Shown here: one piece after another, positions 50,601-62,600 of the stretch
Numbering within the stretch: position 1 is the stretch's first letter
How the letters are laid out: every line of letters begins with the position of its first letter
Origin: Enoplolaimus lenunculus
Lineage: Eukaryota > Nematoda > Enoplea > Enoplida > Thoracostomopsidae
Assembly: GCA_030248215.1 (NCBI GenBank)
Contig: JASANG010002819.1
Coordinates: forward strand, 62,001 to 126,000
Length of the DNA: 64,000 nt
Reading direction: 5' to 3'
Notes under the pieces: generated by a model
What the model saw: only the letters and a program-made list of their open reading frames with translations
Database searches by the model: none
Told to the model about the DNA's origin: nothing
Made by a program: the position numbers and the translations under genes

Positions 50601-53600
50601 TGTAGCTGAACAAGAATTTTACTCTCGTTGAACAATGTGATTTTACGGCAGGAAACAAAGGAATAGTTATCGGCACCAGGCCACCACAGCCACACGTCGT
50701 TGTTGTCATGGTTCAAGTTGGCTGGCGCTGTTGCAGAGTCGCAAACAATGGCTGGATGATAATGCCTACCCCATCTGGCCCAAACGTACTCCCCCACTTT
50801 GAAATGCATAAGTAATTAAACAGTGATGTAGTTAACCTGGAATCTGTGAACCGTTAAGAAACATTTATAACAAAACACAGCAAACACATACGCATAATTA
50901 TTGTCAGGGTGCGCGGCCAGATTATTAGTTGAACGGGTTTAGACAACTGGGAAAACAACGGCTGACTCGGCCTTAACAGCGTTCATTGAAAGATGAAAAA
51001 CTTTCCAGCAAAGCGAGAGTAAAACCGGACGTAATTTTGGTATTAAAGAAAATTGAAGGGGGGCTAGACTTACCTCTAGTAACGTCTCTGGATAAAGTTA
51101 AATCGTACAGCTAGCTGCTACTGGAACTACAGCAACTGAATTTTAAAAATAATTTTAGAATGCTATGTAACCGAGATCGATTTTGCAAAATCAAAAAACT
51201 AAACACTGATCTGTCGCTAAACTTCGAAAGTGTTTTTACAATTCATCGTTGCAATACGATAAATGTAAACTCTGCATTAAAAATTCCTATTGATTTGTGT
51301 TATCAGAATTTATGAATCATCAAAAATCACTTTAATGCTAACGTTGTGCGGAAAAACACAGTCAGATTTGGTGAAAAAATCAACTTAGTAGTACGAAAAA
51401 CGTTTGCTGTAACGGATACCTACTTATTAAAAAGGACGTAACTCCTTAGTAATGAAAATATATACATCTTTCTTGTATTGTAATTTGGGTAAAAACGACG
51501 TAACTCCAAAAATCGCAGGAGTTACTCCTTTTCTGACAGGTTTACATAAATCTTACGTCCTTTTTGTTGTCAGTAATACTACTACTGTGCTCAAATGTTA
51601 GGAGATACGTTAAAATTGACTTCACCACGAGAATCAGCGTAAAATTTTGGTCCCGGCAATGCCTTTTTCTAAAAATTGACATATTGTGGAGTTACGTCCT
51701 TTTTCCAAAGCACGGCAGAGTAGGCCGTAACATTCCGTTTGAAAAGATCAGCGTTAGACCTAAAAATAATAGCATTACGTATGCGCTAGAATAATTTTTT
51801 CCAACTCATACACGGTATTTCGACGCTTCCTTAATCAAATGCTTAGTAGGGCTAAATCCTAAATTCACTAACATAAAATTAACCACTGCCCACTCACTTC
51901 CACAACCATTTTCATCCGAGCGATCGCCACAGTTGTCGATGTTGTTGCACACTTCGTCTTGCCAAATACATTTTCTATTTTGACACAAGAAAAATTTCTC
52001 AGTTGGACATTCGCGAAATTCTATAAATAAAAAATATTCTACAAGTATATTAATTTATATTACTTTACATGTAGCGACGTCGTCATATTTAAGGCGAAGG
52101 TTCGGAATATCGAACTCCTTGGATTTAGTTAAAAACCACCCCATCCGACGTAGTGTTATCCGCTGAGTTCAAAAATGCCATCCGCATGTCTGCACGTCGT
52201 CCAGTTTATGTAGCTATTGTATAGCTACAGAAAACAACCTTTAGTTACGCGTGATCCACTGGCTTGATCAGTTAAACGTTTAATTTTTCGAATTTTTAGC
52301 ACCTGTTGGGTCAAAAGATCGATTCCTAGGATTGGAAAAAAAATTTCCTCAAATTTTCCTTTATTGTAAAAACATCGTTTTATATTCCAATTAAAAAAAT
52401 GGAATTTACGTTTCTTGATTTCTTTGACGTTTTCAATGAAAAGAACAATAGCTTTTCAATTGTTTTCAACGGTGATCAGGACCATGATACATTTACCACT
52501 ATTTCTGTTCACTTAGCTAAGAATGGCTTTTTCCCCACGCTGTCCCGTGGTTTTCCGAATCGAAACTATAGACGATTTGTATTTGATTTTTACGCGACAC
52601 AAGGTATGGTATCGAGATGCTTCCCGAAATTGGCGTGCTAAAGGAACGCACTTGCTGTCTGGTTCGCTCAAGAATAAGAGAATCCGAAGTAAATTTTTTG
52701 GAGGTATATAATGTTGTCTAGTGTTAGAAGTTCGTTCGGGTTCTCACTCGATCCGATCGCAATGTTATTTAACTACTGTTCTCTCGAAATTCACGTATGA
52801 CGCAACCCACTGTCGCAGTTTCATTCATATTGTGGACCGTAGGAACACACAGACACTTATTCCAATTATTCATAACTTCGTGTTACCAGGCACAACTATT
52901 TGGACAGATGAGTGGGCCGCATACAGAAGACTAGATAATCTTCCAGGTATCGACCCACCGTATATTTACCAAACAGTTAACTTATTGCGGTTTCAAAGCT
53001 TATACTATGTTCATTAAAGCACGTATTCGTGTTTCGTTCTCAGTGAAACAAATGAATAGACTTAAATTTTAAACAAATTGTGCATTATTTCTTACCAATC
53101 CAGTATGCCTCTATAAGCATAACCTTAGTATAATCTAACCCAGGTTTATTACGTCTTAAAGCTTTAAGATTCTGGCTTTGCAGTTACTAAGCCCTTAAAG
53201 CATACTAGTTTTATGCCTTAACGATGCAGATCACGTCTGTGTAGTCTTTGCCATAGCAAATCCTGTGGCATAAAGCAACAGGGTCGTAACAACTAAAGCA
53301 ATAAAGCCCTAACCATTTGCCCGAATCGTCATCAGGTCGGAGGTAACCCGTTAGCAATAAATAAGTTCAAAGCTAGTCATTCTTATTAATTCCATTTTTT
53401 TGTAATTTACATCTCTCACAGAAACTTTTTGACCAAGCGACATTCATATTCTTATTCTTCACTTCTGTCAAATTTATCTCATTTCTGCAGCCACCACAAT
53501 CCCATAGAGTTATTAAAATTATTGCATTACACCTCGACAATCATATAAATGGTATGTATGACATAAAACAATGGGTTCGCCACAACCGGGTGCTGCGTTG

Positions 53601-56600
53601 GAATGAGTGTTTAATGGTCTCCCGGAAACTGATGTCTATACCAAAGGAAAGCGTCAATGAAATGTAGACAGGCGAGTGGCTTCTGAGTGCGACTTTTACT
53701 ATTCTGTAATAATTTCCAAGAAGTTGTATTTCCATCTTTTTCTTTTATGGAAGAATAGTTCATTGGTTTCTGCTGTCTACACTCGCTACAGGTTTGTACT
53801 GCTCTCTCAATACATCCGTGTGATTTATTGCTGGGGCACAATGAATGAACAAATCTGAAATTGGTTTCAACTAGCTTTTTTGGTGAATTTTCCGCGTGCG
53901 AAACTGCGGAGAACAGGCTGGCACTCGCGATTTTCATAAAGAACTACGAGAGTTGTTTCATCTTGTGTCGACGCAGCGTTAAAGATATCCAGATAGTTTG
54001 AACTTCTTTGTATCTCTACTCTTGTGCTAAACGGATATTGGCTTTTAAAGGTTTGAACGGGGTAGTTTGAAGGCATGACAGATTGAGTACCGCACCATTC
54101 GGCATAACTACTGCCTCACACCACATTGTGACCCTTGTGATTTTCGTCAAGGCTTTTTAGCAAATTTTAATGTGTGCCACAAGAAAACCCCTTCGAACTT
54201 TATATATAACGCGACGTATCCTTGCCAAAATTCCAGCTGCACCCACGACAAAATGATGACGATTTTTACCGCAAAACTTGGTATCTTCATCGCTACCGTC
54301 CTTACAGTGTTTGATGCCATCACAAGTGTACCGAAACGAAACACAGTCGCCGGAATTGCAGAAGAAATCGTACGGCGGTTGACATGTTTCGTTAACCGCT
54401 GAAACATTAATAATAGTAATATTAATATTGATAATAATTAGCAGCTATAATAGTTCCCATCAAAAATAAGCACAGACAGTAAACAAGTACACAAACACGT
54501 TTTAATACAAACCGCTTCTTATGCTAATTTGATAGACCCATTGTTAGATGGGTTCGCTACCGCTGTGGACTTTCGTTTGAAGCAATATTCTCGTAGGAAT
54601 AAAACACAGCGAACGGCCTGCAAAATCTAACATGAATTCCAAACAAAAAATCAAGCCATCACTTCCTTGTGACTGGTAACAAGTTCATATCGGTGGTTAA
54701 ACCAATTAATTAAAAACGACGCGTACACACTTACAAACACATTGTTTGCCTCCATTAACAGCTTTGAAAGTTGAATTACACAAACATTCGACCACTGAAT
54801 GTGTTGCACGAGAGTCAGGAGCCAAATGACACGCGTGAGCACACCCGCCATTGTCTTTTGCACACGGATTGAAATTCGATTCTACAAACCGCAAACCATT
54901 TATACGGTTTAAAACGAAGTCACATTTCTCAGAGAATTAAATAAGCAAATTTTAAATTAAAAAAGTTTACTCGTAAAGCACGTTAATGTCACCAAAACCA
55001 AAACAATCTTATGAAGATCAGAAAAAGTTTCCAAAAGCATTGTACGGATATACTCACGTCTTATCCATAACTTTAATTTCTATTACATCAAAGAATTATT
55101 TACCGCATCACATCAAAGAATTATTTACCGCATCACATCAAAGAATTATTTACCACATTGTTGTTTCGCTTTGGAGAAAATTCGAATGGTCGATATTAAA
55201 GGAACATCTTCGATAACCGCTTGATAGCTACCTCCAGTATGCTTGTCCACGCGATAAATGCCATCTGAAGCAGTTACCGCATGTACTCTGTGAGTGCATT
55301 AAACATGCGCCCAAATATAATTTCAGTTCAATCATTAGGGTTGGCTAAATCTTATGATTATTTTAGTGCCGTCTTGCGCCGTCCAGCATGATCGAGCACC
55401 GCACCTGCACGTACATAAATATTGCGGCACAGCACGGCATAACAAGTTGTGTAAACAAAAAATTTTTTTTTGGTATAGCTCCACACTAATTCTGCAGTTG
55501 CTGATTGACTCAAAAACATCGCTCCATTTGCTGCGTTTTAAAACATTCGGTCAATGACACAAGGCATCGATATCCGATTCCGGTTTATCTGGTAAAAAAA
55601 CCGACATCCGGAGTATAAATGGGGTTCCAAATATCATAAAAACTGCTTTTTACATGTCGAAATACTAGATATTTTGCAGCGACTTCGATTCCAATTAGAC
55701 ACTGATTTGGAATGAAAAATCCAAGTCAAAAATTAATGTTAAATCGATATGATAAATACATATTTTTGCACGGCTCAAATACTTCCAACAATGAACAAAT
55801 TTATATCCTATGTTCGGTTAACATCCGGCTCCGGTTCCCGGTAAAATTAATATCAGCTGATCGATCCCTGATTGACACAGAATACCGTCTAAAGCGTTTA
55901 GGAATATTTCAGCCTCGAATAATTAAAGCCGCGTTTGTTGACAGCCGGCTACAACAGCGAAAGGCTATCAACAAGTAGCAGTTTCACTAGTAGATCTTAC
56001 AGTATCCGGAAAGTAATTACGTAAATATTCATTCGTACATGCATACATACTTGCAAGTGGATCCGAAAAGTACAACCAGTTTCCATGAACTTCGATCGAT
56101 TTTGCTCGGTATCCATCCAAAATCACCTTCCGTCGACCTCCATTCAGATCACAGCGTTCAATTTTCAGACTAATAAAACAATTATGTTAAATTTGCAATC
56201 TTTCTAAATTTATGGTCAACATTCTTAAAAGTACTGTTTTCAAAATTCACAAATGGTTATTCTCATCAAATACAACTGTCTGGCTACAATTATTACCATA
56301 AAGAGGATCTAAACAAAATAGACTTTTCTGTCGCCAACTGCTAAAGCAGTTTCTAATTCTGCGCAGAAATTTAACAAATATTAAATTCAAAACAATTTGT
56401 TTCGGTACGTGGTAGACATTAAAATATACCTTTACTACGACTGATAGGAAAAATGTCAAAACGAAAACATACCATATTTACAATACTGATTCAACTATAG
56501 ATCACTTCAAACTTACTCGTTTATCGAAGTCCAGTAGATAAACTCTCCATCAACCGTGATTGACGGCACCAAATGCAAATCGGTGGTCACGATTTTAGAG

Positions 56601-59600
56601 ACATTACTGCCGGCCATAGATGCGCGTTCAATCCGTGATTCGAACATACCCTGACCAGTTTGACTACCACGATCGCTCCAGAGCATTAATCTAAAAAAAA
56701 ATTTAATTTGTCCCCCGAGACAAAGCCCATATTCTCAAATGCATACAGCACCTATCACGAGTTAGGGAAGCGAAAAGTTTACTATCCGGATGAACTAGTG
56801 CAACTCCGGAAATGGAAACAGAGGAAGGACAAATCAGATGCAACAAATTCTCTGAATTTATAACCTGACAATTCACAAGTTAGAAAACTATTAGACCTAT
56901 TACTAACTGGGTGATACGTGTTACATGCATGTGAGACTTCGGGCCAAGATTAGTCTTCTTAGATACTTTATGTTAAACTGTCACCAGTAGAGGTATTAAA
57001 AGGACTCGGCGTTATGGCAACACGGGTAAGGTCACATCATGCTTGCTGATTTTATACCGCTTAAAGTATTTGTTGGAAACATGCAATTTCATGCCCAACG
57101 AAACACAACGCCTGTAACAGTCAGTGTTTTCGCTGTTTACGTAAGCTATAGTACACACTAAATTTTGTCCACTTAAGGCAACGACTGTCTAACATTCACA
57201 TTGGTACAATGAACCAGATAATTCTAATCGCTTACCCTTTACACGGCGCCAGCGCAATGCCATAAATTGCATCTCCGTTGACAACCGTGATAACATGTTT
57301 TCCTTCAAAATCCATCGCAAATATGAACCCTGAACGTCCGGTGGACCAGTAGATTTTGCCAGTAAGCCAGTCGACTTGAACATCTTCAGCTTCAGCAAGA
57401 TTCGAACCAAGTTTAGTTGGATCTAAAATTTAATATAACTAAGTAGGTATTTAGGATTTCCCAGAAACTCCTGTGCCATCCAGAACGTCTGCAAAAGATC
57501 TATTCGTGTTCGTGTTCTTGTTTTTGTTCCTGTTCCGGTAACGTTTAGTTTCAATAGAAACTCTGGTACGCAATAAATATAATATACGATAATTTCCGCC
57601 AGACATTTTGTTATATTTCTAGCCTTCCGTACTTTTACTTCATCAAATACTTGGGTCGCAACATTTAAAAATATATATCCGGCCCCGGATGTAACTCCAT
57701 TCAATAACTGTGGAAGACGATGCAATAATGTCATAAGACTGTTTGGATCAGTCTGTTGCTTCTGCTTGTAAGCCTAAGCTTAAACAGACAATACGACTTT
57801 AAAAGTTTAATATCCTGCTATACTAGACAACAAACAGGAACATACTAATGTTTCGTCTTCCGTTGAGTAGAACACGTACTGAATCCGGTAAATTCATTGG
57901 GAACCACGAAATACTTTCGTTACGTGCCGAATCTGAAACAACACAATGCTGATATGACTTCTCCAGCGTTTTAATGTTCTGTGTGTAAGTTCTGGCTTTT
58001 CGCTCTCGCCGCCCGCGATATTTTCTTCAAATTGTGTTCACGTAACGAATGATTCGACCCGGTTGACTAGCGCAGACGTTAAATTTCAGGGGGCCTTGTA
58101 CAGAACTCCAAAGATTATTCCGCAAGCAAATTTTTGGGGCTCCCCTGCCGAAAAAAGTCAGATTCGCGTTGCCAAACGACTTAACATTAGGCTTCGAGGA
58201 ACTCAGAGAACCCAAGGAATGACCCTGGGAATTCGAATTTCCTGGTAACCAGTGTTGCGGACAATGTGAATCACATTGCGATTGGATCAACATATTTGAT
58301 CTCGTTTAAATCTATTTCGACTTTATGCTTTTTAATGTAGAAGTGTGTGAGATGTGATTAATATGTTGCGTGTACAAACTTTGCGAGTAGCGTATACCTA
58401 ATTTCGAAAACTGACCTTTGAAAACCCCTTGCTACACCCATGAGCGTGATCACTACCCATTTCAAAATACACCGTAGAGACTGACCTTGAAACACGACCA
58501 CTTTCTCTTTGACAGCATCAACAGCAAACAATTTCAGCCGTTGAAGTTTTGGATAATCTTGTTTCAGCGGATTGCTCGTTTGCGCCGGATCAAGATGTGC
58601 ACTTTTGATGATGTCACCCTCCTCGTACAGTATGTACTCACTAGGTTCTGTGTAAAAAGTAAACAAAACTATGGTAATATGTTTAGAATCGTCCATTTGT
58701 TTCAGTCAAAATATTTAAACTATGTAAAACGAGCACAATTACGACATAAATTTTAAATAGTCGTAAACAAAATTTACAAAACTGGGGTTTCCCTAAGATG
58801 CTGCACGATAAGCCCCTCCCACTGCCTAGGGCACGCAGCTGTGGTGCGTATGGTTGTGAAAAAGAGAAGAAAACCAAACTTTCTACACCTTCGTACGTGT
58901 CAAGCAAAACATATAACAAAAAATGCGCAACAAAGCAAAAGACCAACCGACACATTTGCGCTGATCTGGTGACAGCTGACCACGAGCGCATTTACATCGA
59001 TATGCATTCGTTGAATCATCATCGCCAATTGGGAAGCACAACTGTTCGCATGGCTGGCGACGTAGATTGTCCGATATCTGACACGGAGACTGCACTAAAA
59101 TTTCTTACAACATAATTACCTATATACACACATACATTACACTAGTAAACGTAGTTGCACGCATGTGCAACCTTTCGTAATGCAATCGGTCTGGATATAT
59201 TCAACATGTTTGTTATAAAGCAAGGACTATGCCTATTGAAACCTTCGCAAAGACCATGTCACACAAAGACCGAATCTATTTTGCATAATAGACACTGTTG
59301 AAGTTAGCGGCGCCTTCAAGTTTGTATTCTGTATACATAATATAGAATTTCGTTAATATTAATTAGATATGTGTATATGGATACTGTTCTAAGCTGGAAC
59401 GATGCCCAAAATACGTACATGGGGAGTTCCAGGTTTAAGAATATAGATAGATATACGGTCAAACATCCAATTGCATACATCACTGCGGTAAAACTAAAAA
59501 TATCTCAGTTCACACTCAATTTATTCCACGAGCATTCTTTCAAATTTAAATTTAGTATACATCACATTGACCTAAATAGAATAAATAGTATTTTACTGCG

Positions 59601-62600
59601 CAAAAGCTGGACATAAAATAGTTTTATAAAATCTATGTACGACAAACACCTTTTCCTTGAACGCTTTGGTCAAACACGGCAACGTCTCCAAGTTCCTTCA
59701 AATTAGCTCGCACTTTTCGCGCCGGACCAAGTGACTTAGGCAACGCAGGCACGGAGAACACCGTTTTGAGATTGCGGTCAGACCAGAATAACTTGCGGTT
59801 CATAATTGCGAGACCGTAAGGGTTTGCTAAGTCTGTTCGCACTGTGTCCACTTTTTTTCCTTCGGGATCAGTTCGCTTAAAGTATAAAACATATACGTCG
59901 ACCACTGGTATATGGTTGGTGGATAAATTAATTCGAATCCACATCGGAACTCTCCTATATTTTTAAATTCCATTTTAAAATGGACACATTGCTGCGTGGG
60001 ACCAGGGGTAGATCACAATAGAAAACAGTGATAAATATAAAATTTTGAATTGAAAAATTTTGACCCCCGTTTTTCATCAATATTAAACTGACGAACTGCA
60101 GGGTTCAGCTGGCAATGCAACACATGCTAAGTTGAACAGACGGCCACTGGATCATTATTGCTTTGTTAGCTTACTCGTGCCCTACCCGGGATAGAACAGC
60201 ATGATATAATAATAGTGAAGTTACACAAAAGTTTATAAACCCATCGCCATCTGGCAATAGATTCGGTAACTTCTGAACCCAGATGGTGATCTTTGAAAAT
60301 TAGCACGTTTCTTGAATTAAAGCTACCTGATTTTTCTTTTAATAAATTTGGTATCCACCGATTTACCCTTTGTGTCTTATAAAACTAGAATACAACTTAT
60401 AAATAACTTTGACAAGTATTTCACAGGAGTACACGCAGTGAACGCGAACTCACCCGAATACTGTCGGTCATAGAATCGATCCAGTAAATGTGGTGTTCGT
60501 TTGGATCGACGACTAAATCCATTGGTTCAACAATGCCAGAAGTTACAATCGCTTTCCGTTCGGTGCAATCTAGTCGTGCGCGCATCAATACTGGAAGTTG
60601 ACCACGGTCGATCCAATACATAAACCTGAACATCAGCAATAAAACAGCATTGATGTACAGTCATGGGCACAGCCAGTGGAGGTGTTCAGAGCAGAATGTG
60701 ACCGGATATCTGAACCTGGTTTGCTATCCGGCGAAAAATTTATAGCCGGTGGTCCCGAATTTTTAAGACTACTTTTTGTCAACTACTGATAACATCTAAT
60801 TTATTGCTGGAAATTAGACACGCTACAAATAAGCAATTGCTTCACAAACGCAACACCATATTAACTTTAATAATATTCAATCACAAAAAGTTATGAGCAG
60901 CTATGAAATGCTTGATCACAACACCGCTGATTACCGTTTCACTGGATCCACAGCAATGCTTCTTGGACTCTCCGAGATAGTTGAGTACAATTCCATTCGA
61001 TATTTTCCGTCCAATTTTGACACTTCGATTAAAGTTTCGTCCGAATCAACGTTAATCCAGTACAGATTATCTTAAAGAGTAATGCATCTTCCACAATAAC
61101 TCACGTTCACTTAGCCGTAATGGTCATACTGTCAAGTACATGTCAAAAAACACGCTTAGTTTGTGACTTCGAGCCCTCTGCAGGTCAGGTTTTCCAGCTA
61201 TATAAAATAGGTCTGGCACCCGGTCAATCCTACAAACCTAGTTGAACTTGACTGTATTTTGTTGCGACAACCTAATATTTTCAACAACAAACGAAAAAAA
61301 CTTACAATTAACCCAATCAACCGCGATACTTTGAATGCCGTAGCGTCCAATTGCCTCACTGACTATAACTTTCTTATGGGAGCCGTCAGTTTGAATCTTT
61401 GCAATACCGCGATCAGCCCCAGCAACATCTGCATAATAAATCGTCCTTGTTCCGACATCAGTGTCAACAGATACAATTTTGGTTCCTTAAACAATAATAT
61501 TTAATTTATCTATTATTTATTGTCGCTAGTCGCTACTTTTACATGTTATGTAATGCAATTAATATGTCATATCACGAAAAATTGTCGTATTTTCTTACAA
61601 GTCAAACTTTTATATGTAACATATTACAACATCGATCCCGTCAACAGACGCGAATTTGATTCGTTAAATATTATAACATTTATCTATTACTTTAAGTCGC
61701 TATCTAACAACAACAATGCCACATACAACAGTATCGAAAATGAAAACTACAGGCAAGACAAATGCGCAGAATATGTATATACGGGTCTAAATTCAGCTGA
61801 TAACACAAAACTATTCCTCTATTATGACCGCAATTTAGCACACCACTCAAATCGCATAAAAAGTTTCAATTTAAATCAGGTCTCCGGTTTGTAACATACT
61901 GTATTGCTCCTGAATACAAAATTTCTTCTTCAAAAATACCCAAAAGTAACAGTTTGTTGTGGTAGTTTTAATAATACTATTTCTCTAGATTCAGCATTTC
62001 ATAAGAAAATTTTTCAAACAAAATTTATGTATTACTAAAATGTATAATCCTTGTGAAGAAAATGCTATAAGCGGTAATTGAAGATACTGAAGCGACCGGC
62101 CACTTTAGCCTGAATCATGCAGTTTCTATTTTGTCTAAACATCTTCCGCTGACAAAATCAATAAATAAAATCATAGTATAACGGTAATATGAAAACATTC
62201 TTACCTCCAACAGGAGTTACAGCATCTTTGTGATAATCATCAGTGCTTGCACCACGAATTTCGGTTTCCGTACTGATCAACAAAAACGAATCATATGCTG
62301 AAACAACAGTCAGCCTCATCTTACGCCACTATAATAATATGGTGATGATAGCTGTCGTTGGTAAACACTAAAGACCGAAAGCTGAAGTTGTTCAGAGATA
62401 ATATGTTATGCAGGCGCTATTCCAAAATAATTCTGATAAAAAATCGTCTTTCCATTGTGCAATATCTTGTATATTGTTATTTATTATGTAAGCTTGCAGT
62501 AAACACTCGAATATAAAGTATTAAAGTGAATGCGCTACACGACATGTACAGCGCATACCTAATGATATGTTGCCTCAAGCAGCCAGATTTAAACCGCAGC

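Noticed and set aside
55083-55160. Regular 25-bp repeats considered as a CRISPR-like array
   Set aside because: There are no spacers between units, the host is eukaryotic, and the repeat coincides with an exon-donor junction.
58027-58293. 88-residue frame in a locally GC-rich intron segment
   Set aside because: No homology seen, and LRP2 exon phases are satisfied without it.
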